From contig NTKX01000013.1 in assembly GCA_002457135.1 (NCBI GenBank), positions 1 to 35,921 on the forward strand: a stretch of DNA of 35,921 nucleotides, read 5' to 3'. The notes beneath the pieces were generated by a model. The model was not told the origin of the DNA, ran no database searches, and saw nothing but the letters and a program-made list of their open reading frames with translations. Shown one piece after another: positions 26,094 through 33,319 of this stretch. The translations under genes were made by a program, and so were the position numbers. Within the stretch, counting starts at the first letter, position 1; each line of letters starts with the position of its first letter. This stretch comes from SAR116 cluster bacterium MED-G04. GTDB taxonomy: Bacteria; Pseudomonadota; Alphaproteobacteria; Puniceispirillales; UBA1172.

Positions 26094-26870
26094 ATGCCAT
26101 CCCAGCCCACCGCCGCCATTATTGTCATTGGTGATGAAATCCTCAGCGGACGCACCGCCGACAAGAATATCAACTGGCTGGCCACGACGCTGCATGAACG
26201 CGGCATCAAGCTGGTGGAGGCTCGGGTTATCGGTGATATCCGCGATCAGATCATCACCACGGTCCGAACGCTGGCCGGGCAGTGTGATCTGGTTTTCACG
26301 TCAGGCGGGATCGGCCCGACCCATGATGATATCACCACCGAATGCGTGGCGGCGGCTTTCGGGGCTGAGGTGATCCGCCATCCTGAGGCTGATCGCAGGC
26401 TGATTGAGCATTATGAGAATACCGACCTCGACTATAATGAGGCGAGGCAGAAAATGGCGAATATCCCCCAAGGCGCCAGCCTGATTGATAATCCGGTATC
26501 GGCAGCACCGGGGTTTATGCTTGAAAACGTCTTTGTCTTGCCCGGGGTTCCCTCCATCCTGAAGGCCATGGTGGCCACGCTGGATGACCGGCTCCCCGGC
26601 GGGGTAAAGGCCTTCCGGCTCAGCGTCCAGACCACCATCGGTGAAGGCACGGTTGCAGCAGGACTGGCCGAAATCGAGGCCGCGCATCCCGGGGTCAGCA
26701 TCGGTTCCTACCCCTGGTTCAAGCCGGGGGCCTATGGCACGGCACTGGTGGTTTCAGGCCTTGATGAAGCCATGGTGCGCAAAGCCGCTGATGCTGTTCT
26801 GAAGCATGTCGAAAGCCTGGGCGGGACCGGGACTGTTGAGACAACCGTAACAGGCGGCAACACGCCCTGA
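26094..26870 (+). CDS. CinA N-terminal-type (molybdopterin-binding domain) protein
   Basis: Stand-alone COG1058-type protein, 258 residues, without the C-terminal nicotinamide-nucleotide amidase domain of full-length CinA. Seen: AAIIVIGDEILSGRTADKN near the N-terminus, VFTSGGIGPTHDDITTE, and NVFVLPGVPSILKAM. The fold is that of MoaB/MogA proteins; some members act as pyrophosphatases in NAD and ADP-ribose turnover, but the role here is open. The frame is open 86 codons further upstream across sfsA, which I reject because the ATG at 26094 restores the conserved start and has GAGG in front. It converges on the rhomboid gene. Confidence 0.9.
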   Translation: MPSQPTAAIIVIGDEILSGRTADKNINWLATTLHERGIKLVEARVIGDIRDQIITTVRTLAGQCDLVFTSGGIGPTHDDITTECVAAAFGAEVIRHPEADRRLIEHYENTDLDYNEARQKMANIPQGASLIDNPVSAAPGFMLENVFVLPGVPSILKAMVATLDDRLPGGVKAFRLSVQTTIGEGTVAAGLAEIEAAHPGVSIGSYPWFKPGAYGTALVVSGLDEAMVRKAADAVLKHVESLGGTGTVETTVTGGNTP

Positions 26871-26883
26871 TCCGGTTTTAGCC

Positions 26884-26915
26884 CTTTTTACTCCCAGCTC
26901 TTTTTACTCCAAGCT
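26884..26915. repeat. Two 16-bp tandem units across the rhomboid stop codon
   Basis: CTTTTTACTCCCAGCT (26884-26899) is followed by CTTTTTACTCCAAGCT (26900-26915), with one mismatch. The stop codon of the rhomboid gene (26904-26906, minus strand) lies in the second unit. Confidence 0.8.
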
Positions 26916-27752
26916 CCCTTTAGGCGGATCATCGCCTGGCGATTGCCCCCGTCGCTTGACATTGGGAACGCCGGTAGTCCTTTTCCGATAACGATACCGC
27001 TGGGCAAATTCATTCCTGACCTGACGGGTGGAGGCTGTCCGGATGCTATGATCCTCTGCCTCACGCGTCACATTATCCATCCCCGGGGCGGCGATGATAT
27101 CCCCGGCGGGTTTGCGCCGTGCCAGCAGCGGGGTCAGCACCAGCCCGGCGACAAAGCCGCCGATATGCGCGAAATAGGCCACACCGCCCTGAGATGAAAT
27201 GGAGAAAGGGGCCGCCAGAACCTGCATCAGCAACCAGCCCAGCAGCACCACAAAGGCGGGAATATAAATCCAGCGCAGGAACACGATGATGATGATCAGC
27301 ACCCGCACCTTTGCCCGTGGGAAGAGGATCAGGTACGCCGCCAGCACGCCCGCAATCGCCCCTGATGCACCGACCAGTGGCGTGGTTGACCCCGGGTCAA
27401 TCGCCACATGGCTCAAGGTCGCCACCACCGCGCAGAGCGTATAGAACAGCAGGAACCGGAACGGCCCCATGCGGTCCTCAACATTATCGCCAAAAATCCA
27501 CAGGTAGAGCATGTTACCGCCGAGATGCAGCCAGCCCCCGTGCAGAAACGCCGAGGTCACCAGCGCGGCGGTGTTTTCACCATGGCTGATCAACAGAGGC
27601 AAGGCACCGTATTCCAGCATAAAAACGTTATGGCCATAGACAGGCAGCGTCATCTGATAGAGAAACACCAGCACACAGGCGGCAATGATCAGCCAGTTGA
27701 CAATGGGTCTGCGCCCGGGAGGGTTGTCATCAAATAACGGAAGAAAGAACAT
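26904..27752 (-). CDS. Rhomboid family intramembrane serine protease
   Basis: Integral membrane protease of 282 residues that cuts substrates within the bilayer. The catalytic dyad is present: S130 in VGASGAIAG and H196 in AYFAHIGGF. The conserved H76 and N80 of LHLGGN in the second transmembrane segment are also found. About six hydrophobic helices span residues 18-210, followed by a basic C-terminal tail of about 70 residues (RYRYRKRTTGVPNVKRRG) that looks cytoplasmic. Substrates cannot be predicted. The last codons are in a 16-bp repeat, so the very C-terminus may vary between strains. It diverges from tRNA-Leu. Confidence 0.93.
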   Translation of the reverse strand: MFFLPLFDDNPPGRRPIVNWLIIAACVLVFLYQMTLPVYGHNVFMLEYGALPLLISHGENTAALVTSAFLHGGWLHLGGNMLYLWIFGDNVEDRMGPFRFLLFYTLCAVVATLSHVAIDPGSTTPLVGASGAIAGVLAAYLILFPRAKVRVLIIIIVFLRWIYIPAFVVLLGWLLMQVLAAPFSISSQGGVAYFAHIGGFVAGLVLTPLLARRKPAGDIIAAPGMDNVTREAEDHSIRTASTRQVRNEFAQRYRYRKRTTGVPNVKRRGQSPGDDPPKGSLE

Positions 27753-27801
27753 TAATCATGCCTGTTCGGAGGGGGCCCTTGGATCAAGTCTATCATTAAA
27801 C

Positions 27802-27829
27802 TTGAAATCGGGTGATATTTTGTTATTCC
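27802..27829 (+). promoter_or_regulatory. Candidate tRNA-Leu promoter
   Basis: TTGAAA (27802-27807), a 16-base spacer and TATTCC (27824-27829). The predicted start would be about 20 bases before the tRNA. The match is moderate. Confidence 0.4.
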
Positions 27830-27855
27830 GAAGGTGCTGGATGGTCCTCATCAGG

Positions 27856-27940
27856 GGGGGCATGGTGAAATTGGTAAACACAGCAGACTTAAAATCTGCC
27901 GCCGTCAGGCTTCCCGGTTCAATTCCGGGTGTCCCCACCA
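27856..27940 (+). tRNA. tRNA-Leu (anticodon TAA)
   Basis: An 85-nt cloverleaf with CCA encoded. The acceptor GGGGGCA (27856-27862) pairs with TGTCCCC (27930-27936) with one G-U pair. The anticodon stem GCAGA/TCTGC (27883-27887 and 27895-27899) holds CTTAAAA with anticodon TAA at 27890-27892. The long variable arm spans 27900-27912, typical of class II tRNAs. The T arm CCCGG-TTCAATT-CCGGG spans 27913-27929. It reads UUA (and UUG by wobble). The encoded CCA forms the first bases of a tandem array. Confidence 0.96.
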
Positions 27941-28018
27941 TTCAGTCAACCTGGCATTCAGTCAACCCGGCATTCATTCAACCCGGCATTCAGTCAACCC
28001 GGCATCCATTCAAAACGG
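27939..28018. repeat. Five 16-bp tandem units fused to the tRNA-Leu 3' end
   Basis: Consensus CATTCAGTCAACCCGG. The units are 27939-27954, 27955-27970, 27971-27986, 27987-28002 and 28003-28018. The middle ones differ by one base; the last is the most degraded. The first two bases are the CA of the tRNA CCA end. There are no spacers, so it is not a CRISPR. Confidence 0.92.
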
Positions 28019-28045
28019 CATGACCGGTATGCGCCTTTGGGTTGA

Positions 28046-28074
28046 TTTACAAAGCCATGGCCTGATCCTATTTT
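28046..28074 (+). promoter_or_regulatory. Candidate promoter of the orphan gene at 28104
   Basis: TTTACA (28046-28051), a 17-base spacer and TATTTT (28069-28074), followed by an AT-rich start region and AGGAGG at 28093-28098. Confidence 0.5.
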
Positions 28075-28103
28075 ATAAAAACGTTATATTTTAGGAGGTT
28101 GTG

Positions 28104-28478
28104 ATGATGGCCAATGCAATGTTCAAGGCCAATTCAATTTTCAAAGCCAGCGCGATGATCAAGAAAGTACGGGGCATCCGCTGCAAGGGCAAAAAGCAGA
28201 TCATGGCGATCAACGAACGCCTCAACAGCGTTGCCTGGGGGCTTTCGGCCAGCAACGCCGATGTCAATGACCCCAACATGACCCAGGCGATCAATTCTCT
28301 TGATGAGGCGCTGGAAACGCTCCAGGTCGCCACCGCGCTGCTGAACACGGTTTCGGTTGATGAGGCGATGATTGAGGCGGTGTCCGATCCGGCGGAGCGA
28401 AAATCACTGCGGTCACTCCTGCCGGGAAAGCAGCCAGCCCTCAAGACCGGGATGGAACCTGAACTTAACCCCAGTTGA
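28104..28478 (+). CDS. Unrecognised 124-residue protein with N-terminal hexapeptide repeats
   Basis: I do not recognise this protein. The AGGAGG ribosome binding site at 28093 is five bases from the ATG at 28104 and eight from that at 28107; both are possible. The N-terminus has three six-residue repeats (ANAMFK, ANSIFK, ASAMIK) from an 18-bp tandem repeat, making a basic, amphipathic start. The middle (about 33-100) is mostly helical with INERLNSVAWGLSASNAD and INSLDEALETLQVATALLN; there are no membrane segments. One cysteine is seen (RGIRCKG). The stop codon lies in a 15-bp tandem array. It has a promoter candidate of its own and converges on the HD-domain gene. Strong translation signals argue for a real gene. 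Confidence 0.7.
   Translation: MMANAMFKANSIFKASAMIKKVRGIRCKGKKQIMAINERLNSVAWGLSASNADVNDPNMTQAINSLDEALETLQVATALLNTVSVDEAMIEAVSDPAERKSLRSLLPGKQPALKTGMEPELNPS
28110..28163. repeat. Three 18-bp tandem units at the start of the orphan gene
   Basis: Units 28110-28127, 28128-28145 and 28146-28163 in frame encode A-N/S-x-M/I-F/I-K hexapeptides. The first two differ at three positions; the third is more diverged. Confidence 0.7.
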
Positions 28479-28517
28479 GAACGGCCCGGTTGAGAACGGC
28501 CCGGTTGAGAATAACCG
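28473..28517. repeat. Three 15-bp tandem units across the orphan gene stop codon
   Basis: Consensus GGTTGAGAACGGCCC at 28473-28487, 28488-28502 and 28503-28517, the last diverged at its end. The stop codon of the orphan gene (28476-28478) lies in the first unit. The last unit forms a perfect hairpin CCGGTT-GAGAAT-AACCGG (28501-28518) two bases before the convergent HD-gene stop. Confidence 0.85.
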
Positions 28518-28519
28518 GA

Positions 28520-29140
28520 TCAGGAATGGGCGTTTCCGCCGAGATACTTGAAGCGGCGCAGGAAGGCTGCGGCGGCATCGGCGGGTTGCTGGGGTTTGAT
28601 CCGGATTGTCGGTATATGACGCGGCCGGGCAACATGCTTGCGGGCCTCGGTTTCGCTGAAACCGGCGAGCTGCACGGCTTCGAGGTAAGCGGCGGTTTTA
28701 TCAGCCCGCTTGATGCCAGCCTTGACTTTTTCGGGCAGATTGCCGGGCAGGCCAAAGCGGTTATGGACAGCGATCATCAGCCTGTCCTCAATGATTTTAT
28801 AGTCCTCGGTCAGGACAATCTTGAACGGCGTGATCATATCGCCAATGACGTATTCAGGGGCATCATGCAGCAGGCAGGCCAGTCTCCATTTACGGTCGAT
28901 GCCGGGGTGCATCTTGCTGAACAGCCGTTCCACCAGAACAGAGTGCTGGGCAACGCTGAAGGCCCACTCGCCCCGGGTCTGGCCGTTCCAGCGTGAAACC
29001 CTCGCCAGACCATGGGCAATATCGCCAATTTCAATGTCAATCGGTGACGGATCAAGCAGGTCAAGCCGCCTCCCGCTCAACATGCGTTGCCAGGCCCGGC
29101 CCTTGTGCTGATTGTTCGATTTCCCTTTAAGTGCGCCCAT
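28520..29140 (-). CDS. HD-domain phosphohydrolase (YfbR-like)
   Basis: Metal-dependent phosphohydrolase of 206 residues. The HD motif is complete: H66 in SVAQHSVLVERL, H92-D93 in CLLHDAPEYVIGDM, and a later acidic residue in the IKRADKTAAYLEA region. The segment PEYVIGDMITPFK resembles the YfbR-type 5'-deoxynucleotidase and related HD proteins. A role in nucleotide clean-up is likely, but the substrate is not certain. It is convergent with the orphan gene, with a repeat array between, and diverges from the next gene. Confidence 0.85.
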   Translation of the reverse strand: MGALKGKSNNQHKGRAWQRMLSGRRLDLLDPSPIDIEIGDIAHGLARVSRWNGQTRGEWAFSVAQHSVLVERLFSKMHPGIDRKWRLACLLHDAPEYVIGDMITPFKIVLTEDYKIIEDRLMIAVHNRFGLPGNLPEKVKAGIKRADKTAAYLEAVQLAGFSETEARKHVARPRHIPTIRIKPQQPADAAAAFLRRFKYLGGNAHS

Positions 29141-29180
29141 CGGACAAAGAATGCCTTAATACTGCCAGAAGTTGTATCTA

Positions 29181-29209
29181 TTGCTCTTATCCTGAGGTGG
29201 ACTTATAAG
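29181..29209 (+). promoter_or_regulatory. Candidate promoter of the gene at 29231
   Basis: TTGCTC (29181-29186), a 17-base spacer and TATAAG (29204-29209). The -10 is strong and the -35 weak; it lies 21 bases before the start codon. Confidence 0.45.
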
Positions 29210-29230
29210 ACAAGGAAATAGAGGCAGGGT

Positions 29231-29947
29231 ATGGATTATTTCCAAACATCAGAACGCTACCGCAAACAGGAGATGCGCAAACTGTTTTCAACGATAGTTC
29301 GACTGTCGGTGATGGCACTGTGCATCTGGATAGGCTGGTTCTGGGGATTTAATCAGCGGGCGGCCCTCACCGCCAGCAGCAACGACCAGATCATTCGCCT
29401 GACCCAGCAGAACGAACGCCTCGAACAACGCCTCGCCACGCTGTCATCGGAATTGCAGGCTGAAAAACAGAAACGCGTTGAAAGCGAACTCCTGCTTGAA
29501 ACAACCGATGGCAATTCAGCCCAGAAACGGCTCAACCGGCAGGTTGCGCGTTACCTCGCCAAGGGGATTGATGAAGATCAGATCAGCCTCGCCCTCAAAT
29601 CGCTTTCCAGCCCGCTGCGTTGCCGTCCGATTGAAACAACGGATATCGCCGTGGCCACCAGCTTTTTTGCTGGCAGGGAGAGCATGGCCGAGCTGATCGG
29701 CGGCGGCATTCGCGTCTTTATGGAGGGCCAGGCCGGTCGGGAGGCAACACGCGATAAACCGTGGTTTGACCCATCCAGCCCTGTATCAGTGCGGATTGCC
29801 TATCTGAATGGTGAGAAAATCCATACCGGCACCCTGCCGTTTGAAACCAGCATCATTGCTGATACATGGCTGGTCAGGATCAAGGTGACCGAGGCAGGGC
29901 TTCAGGGCTATGCCACCCTTACGCTGGATAAATGCAGCCTGAAATAA
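29231..29947 (+). CDS. Membrane-anchored coiled-coil protein of unknown function
   Basis: I do not recognise the family. The 238-residue protein has a basic N-terminus (RYRKQEMRK), one membrane segment at about 19-40 that is rich in tryptophan (ALCIWIGWFWGF), a coiled coil at about 52-92, and a C-terminal domain of about 145 residues with strands. The charge pattern suggests the C-terminal domain faces the periplasm. It has two cysteines there, C131 (LRCRPI) and one four residues from the end (LDKCSLK), which may form a disulfide. It has a promoter candidate and stands alone between a divergent and a convergent gene. Confidence 0.8.
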   Translation: MDYFQTSERYRKQEMRKLFSTIVRLSVMALCIWIGWFWGFNQRAALTASSNDQIIRLTQQNERLEQRLATLSSELQAEKQKRVESELLLETTDGNSAQKRLNRQVARYLAKGIDEDQISLALKSLSSPLRCRPIETTDIAVATSFFAGRESMAELIGGGIRVFMEGQAGREATRDKPWFDPSSPVSVRIAYLNGEKIHTGTLPFETSIIADTWLVRIKVTEAGLQGYATLTLDKCSLK

Positions 29948-29955
29948 TTACCTGA

Positions 29956-30570
29956 TCAGGACTTGGGGCGTTCCAGCTCAAACAGGTTTTCGACCATGGC
30001 ATAATCCTTGTAGCCAAGCCGTGACACCGGGTTGTAGAGCGCAACATCCAGCTTGCCATCGACAATATAGCGATCATCAATGTGAATGCCGGTCACCAGC
30101 CCCATGACCCAGTGATTGCTGGCCCCGTTCGGCGCCGGGGGCAATTCCAGGATTTTCCAGATCTCGCATTCCAGCTGGCAGGGTGCATCCTTGACCCTGG
30201 GGGCGGCGATACCGTTTGATGCAATCGGCTCCAGCCCGGCATAGTCAAATTCGGACTGGCCATGCGGCAGGGCGGCGGAGGATGCGTTCATCCCGTCAAT
30301 CTGCGCTTTGGAAACGATATTGACCACGAAACACCCTGTATCACGGGCGTTGATCAGCGAATCCTTCTCCCCGTTCGGGCCGGGGGATGCGGAAAACCCG
30401 ACAATCGGCGGTGTTTCCGAAATGGCATTGAAAAAACTGTAGGGGCCAAGGTTTATCTTGCCATCCTTGCTGATTGTCGAAATCCAGCCGATGGGCCGTG
30501 GTGCAACAATAGCCTTGAACGGATTATGGGGCAGCCCGTGGTCCTTATGCGTGCCGGGCGTGAAAAACAT
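29956..30570 (-). CDS. Flavin reductase-like FMN-binding split-barrel protein
   Basis: Predicted FMN-binding oxidoreductase of 204 residues in the DIM6/NTAB family. Seen: FKAIVAPRPIGWISTISKDGKINLGPYSFFNAISETPPIVGFSAS, the classic flavin-binding start of the family, and CFVVNIVSKAQIDGMNASSAALPHG. The N-terminal MFFTPGTHKDHGLPHNP extension is normal. It could supply reduced flavin to a monooxygenase. It is the last gene of a five-gene minus-strand run that begins with another flavin reductase-like gene; 14 bases separate it from the small membrane protein gene. Confidence 0.88.
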   Translation of the reverse strand: MFFTPGTHKDHGLPHNPFKAIVAPRPIGWISTISKDGKINLGPYSFFNAISETPPIVGFSASPGPNGEKDSLINARDTGCFVVNIVSKAQIDGMNASSAALPHGQSEFDYAGLEPIASNGIAAPRVKDAPCQLECEIWKILELPPAPNGASNHWVMGLVTGIHIDDRYIVDGKLDVALYNPVSRLGYKDYAMVENLFELERPKS

Positions 30571-30584
30571 GCGATACCTCTTTT

Positions 30585-30818
30585 CTAGACATTCTCGCCG
30601 CCGGTATTGGCGGAGGGCAGCTCGGGTTGTTCAAACCCTCGGCGCGGGGTGCATTGGTCGCTGAACATCTGCTGGAACAGCGATTCCTTGCACTTTTCCC
30701 AATCCGGTACGTTGCCCGATTGCCCCATCATCAGCCCGGCAATGACCAACCCTGCAAGCAGGGCAAAAAAGATCAGCCTGAAGCCGCCGAAGCCTGATGG
30801 TTTGTTGTTGTTATCCAT
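30585..30818 (-). CDS. Small single-pass membrane protein of unknown function
   Basis: I do not recognise it. The 77-residue protein has a hydrophilic start (MDNNNKPSGFGG), one membrane segment at about 13-32 and a periplasm-facing tail with C43 and C56 thirteen residues apart, followed by a proline-rich end. The two cysteines could form a disulfide or bind a metal or haem, but there is no CXXCH. It lies 12 bases after the YcgN gene and 14 before the flavin reductase, so it is part of the cluster. Confidence 0.7.
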   Translation of the reverse strand: MDNNNKPSGFGGFRLIFFALLAGLVIAGLMMGQSGNVPDWEKCKESLFQQMFSDQCTPRRGFEQPELPSANTGGENV

Positions 30819-30830
30819 GGTGTTTTCCGG

Positions 30831-31280
30831 TTATTCGGTCGCGTTGTTCCAATCCACTATATGATAGGGATAGTCATCGTCTGCAATGTTTTCTTCACGA
30901 AAAATTTTACCGGCAACAGCATTGCCTGATGTGATGGTGCTGTCGGCCTGACCAGTGATCAGCGGATGCCAGCGGGGCAGGGGCTTGCCCTCATGCAGCA
31001 GGCGGTAGGCGCAGGTGAGGGGCATCCAGGGCAGCTGGTCCAGCGTCGACGGGGTCAGAATAACGCAATCACTGACAATGGATTTGCGCCTGGTGTAATC
31101 GCGGCAACGGCAGGTTTCACCATCCAGCAGGGTGCATCCGACATCGGTGTAATGGATTTGCCCGGTGTCGATATCCTCCAGTTTGATGACGCAGCATTTC
31201 CCGCAGCCGTCACAGAGGCTTTCCCATTCCTCTGTGGTCATCTCGGCCAGGGTTTTCTGTTCCCAGAAGGCACCGCTCAT
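30831..31280 (-). CDS. YcgN/UPF0260 family cysteine-cluster protein
   Basis: Conserved protein of 149 residues from the CxxCxxxCC family. The cluster is CDGCGKCC near residue 23, and further cysteines occur in DVGCTLLDGETCRCRDY and SDCVILTP. The TLAEMTTEEWESLCDGCGKCC segment is characteristic of YcgN. Such clusters bind metal, possibly zinc or iron-sulfur; the function is unknown. The start overlaps the stop of the FAD-NAD(P)-binding gene by four bases, so the two are translationally coupled. Confidence 0.92.
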   Translation of the reverse strand: MSGAFWEQKTLAEMTTEEWESLCDGCGKCCVIKLEDIDTGQIHYTDVGCTLLDGETCRCRDYTRRKSIVSDCVILTPSTLDQLPWMPLTCAYRLLHEGKPLPRWHPLITGQADSTITSGNAVAGKIFREENIADDDYPYHIVDWNNATE

Positions 31281-32692
31281 CGTAACGCCTCCCCCATCCG
31301 GACTGATAGCCGGTCCGATAGCCTGTCCGCCAGGGCAGAGGCCTCTTTCGCAATTGACCCGGCCCCCAGCACATCCCCCCGGGAAAAGGCCGTGGGCGGG
31401 CCAAAGGCATACAGCCCCTGTGTCGGCCGCCAGTGATGGTCATAGACCTGAAAATCATGATCCACCTCAACCCCCTGCATCGCCCTGGGGAGAAGCCCAT
31501 CATCATGGCATTGCTGAACCAGCGGGTCACGCCCCGCCCCGGTGGCCATCATCACCCGGTCTGCCAGCATGATCTGGCCGTTGGTGAGGGTGAGGTGGGC
31601 GTGTTGATCGGTAGCCGTCATCGCCTCAACACGCCCTGAATGCAATTCCAGCTGACCTGAATTCAGCATCGCCCGTGCCGCTGCAACCGTTTGGGGGGAG
31701 GCGCGAAACCGTGCCAGTTGCCAGTGTCGGGAAAGCCGGTATCCGGCCCTGATGCGTTCCTGCCGTGGCAAGTGATGCCAGATCGTGGGCAGGCACGCCC
31801 TCAACCCCTCAAAGGCTGATTGCCATTGCGGGGTTTCCCAGTCGTCATCGGGCAGATTGGCCCGCCACAGGCGCAGCAACCGGTGCGCGGTGGTCACGCG
31901 CCCGTCAGGGGTGATTTCATCGGCCTTGGGCCAGTTTGCCTGCATCGGCGGCAGCATCCCGCCCGGGGTGATCAGATCAACCTTGCCGTCATGACCATGG
32001 CGGAACAGCGTTGTCAGGATATCCATGGCGGTCAGCCCGCCCCCGATAATGGCGATCCGCTCATCACCCTTGAGCGTTCGGTCCCACACCCCTTTCCAGG
32101 GCTGGTCCTCCAGCCTGTCCCGGGCCGGGGGGTCGAGGGTGAAGGACGGGTTGCCATCAGGGTTGCCGGTGGCCAACACCACCATGCCCGCCTGATAGTG
32201 ACCACCATCAGCGGTCATGACCCGCCAGCCGCCATCACTGTCCGGGGTGAGGCGCGTAACCCGCGATCGAACCTTGCCCCAGCCCCCCGATGATGCGCAT
32301 TTGGTGAGCGTTTCAGCCGTGAAGCGGGCGAAATCACATCGCCGGTAGAAATCACCGGCATGAGTCGCGGCATCACCGTCATCAATTTCGGTTTCAGCCC
32401 ATCGGGAAAATTCGGCATCATCGGGGCGCAGCTTCATCAAATCGGCCCGGACATTGAGCCGGTAATTCGGGTTGGCGGTGCCATAAGCCTTGCCGCTTCC
32501 CAACGATACATTTTCATTGGGGATATTTTCAGGAGGTGTATCGCCAAAAACGGTCACCCGCTCAGGGTCAACACCGCGCTCATCAAGCTGGATCAGCATG
32601 GTTGCGGCGGCGTAGCCATCGCCGATAATAGCGATGCCGATTTCCTGATGGCGGGGAGTGGTGGCGGCAGATTGTTGTTCTGGTTCAGGCAT
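31277..32692 (-). CDS. FAD-NAD(P)-binding oxidoreductase
   Basis: Predicted soluble flavoprotein of 471 residues. Two dinucleotide-binding motifs are seen: IAIIGDGYAAATMLIQL near the N-terminus and IAIIGGGLTAMDILTTLF in the middle. The segment NENVSLGSGKAYGTANPNYRLNVRAD and a C-terminal VMMATGAGRDPL place it near the FAD-NAD(P)-binding (NAD_binding_9-type) proteins. Its reaction is unknown. It overlaps the upstream flavin reductase by eight bases and the downstream YcgN gene by four. Near its end a 12-bp tandem duplication (31299-31322) encodes part of ADRLSDRLSVRM. Confidence 0.82.
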   Translation of the reverse strand: MPEPEQQSAATTPRHQEIGIAIIGDGYAAATMLIQLDERGVDPERVTVFGDTPPENIPNENVSLGSGKAYGTANPNYRLNVRADLMKLRPDDAEFSRWAETEIDDGDAATHAGDFYRRCDFARFTAETLTKCASSGGWGKVRSRVTRLTPDSDGGWRVMTADGGHYQAGMVVLATGNPDGNPSFTLDPPARDRLEDQPWKGVWDRTLKGDERIAIIGGGLTAMDILTTLFRHGHDGKVDLITPGGMLPPMQANWPKADEITPDGRVTTAHRLLRLWRANLPDDDWETPQWQSAFEGLRACLPTIWHHLPRQERIRAGYRLSRHWQLARFRASPQTVAAARAMLNSGQLELHSGRVEAMTATDQHAHLTLTNGQIMLADRVMMATGAGRDPLVQQCHDDGLLPRAMQGVEVDHDFQVYDHHWRPTQGLYAFGPPTAFSRGDVLGAGSIAKEASALADRLSDRLSVRMGEALR

Positions 32693-33164
32693 TCAGTTCC
32701 AGATACCGCCCCCTGTAATAGCCGAGACTGGTTGTATCATTGCTATCCAGCGCAACGACCAGTCCAATGATAATGAGGTGGTCGCCTGCGTCAACAATGT
32801 CGTGCGTTGTGCAGTCAAACTGGCTGACAGCACCGGAAATGAGGGGGTTGCCCAATGCGCTCATCTCCCAGTCTACCCCGTCAAAGCGATTTTCCATATC
32901 GGTGGCAAAACGGTTGGACAGATTGGCGTGGTCATGCGCCAGCACATTGACCGCAAAATGGTCGGCATCACGGTAGGTGTCGATGTTATCGGACCCTTTA
33001 TCGATGCAGAACAGCAGCAGCGGCGGGGTCAGCGAAACCGAGGTAAAGGAGCTGACCGTAAAACCGACCGGGGTTTCGCCCCGGCATGTGGTCACCACGG
33101 TTACCCCTGATGGAAACCCGCCGAACGCTTTTTTCAGCGCTTGTCTGTCAAAATCATGGTGCAT
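32685..33164 (-). CDS. Flavin reductase (HpaC-type small component)
   Basis: NAD(P)H:flavin oxidoreductase of 159 residues, like the small component of two-component monooxygenases. Seen: KKAFGGFPSGVTVVTTCRGETPVGFTVSSFTSVSLTPPLLLFCID, the full signature of the family, and DHFAVNVLAHDHANLSNRFA. I take the ATG at 33164; the frame is open another 12 codons, but MHHDFDRQALKKAFGGF is the usual start. It is the first gene of the minus-strand cluster and overlaps the FAD-NAD(P)-binding gene by eight bases. A monooxygenase partner is not evident in the window. Confidence 0.9.
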   Translation of the reverse strand: MHHDFDRQALKKAFGGFPSGVTVVTTCRGETPVGFTVSSFTSVSLTPPLLLFCIDKGSDNIDTYRDADHFAVNVLAHDHANLSNRFATDMENRFDGVDWEMSALGNPLISGAVSQFDCTTHDIVDAGDHLIIIGLVVALDSNDTTSLGYYRGRYLELNA

Positions 33165-33200
33165 GATCGTGGCCCTTTTGGAAAAATCTGCAATGACCAC

Positions 33201-33228
33201 AACATAACCCGGGCTGACGCTTCGTCAA
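33201..33228 (-). promoter_or_regulatory. Candidate promoter of the flavin reductase cluster
   Basis: On the minus strand, TTGACG (33228-33223), a 16-base spacer and TATGTT (33206-33201) precede the start codon by 36 bases. A second TTGACG lies just upstream (33241-33236). A palindrome TGACG-CTT-CGTCA overlaps the -35. Confidence 0.5.
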
Positions 33229-33235
33229 CATCATG

Positions 33236-33319
33236 CGTCAACACCGTTTTGATCAAGATATCGTTGATTTTCAGTAATTTCGTCACCCGGCCGAAAATTT
33301 GATCCCGCCGGTGTTGACG
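33236..33319. repeat. 11-bp inverted repeat in the divergent intergenic region
   Basis: CGTCAACACCG (33236-33246) and CGGTGTTGACG (33309-33319) are perfect reverse complements, 62 bases apart. A third, shorter copy CGTCAACA is at 33223-33230. They straddle the start regions of both divergent units. Confidence 0.6.

Noticed and set aside
27756-27941. Minus-strand open frame beginning MVGTPGIEPGSLTAADFKSA
   Set aside because: It is the antisense of tRNA-Leu, a well-known artefact translation of tRNA genes.
27939-28018. CRISPR array
   Set aside because: Units of 16 bp are directly adjacent with no spacers, and no cas genes are near.
27856-28520. Integrated element at tRNA-Leu
   Set aside because: No integrase, no duplicated tRNA 3' end and no change of coding style beyond the one orphan gene were found.
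28465-28755. Minus-strand frame ending in VILNRAVLNRAVLNWG
   Set aside because: It is the 15-bp repeat and the HD gene read in the wrong frame.
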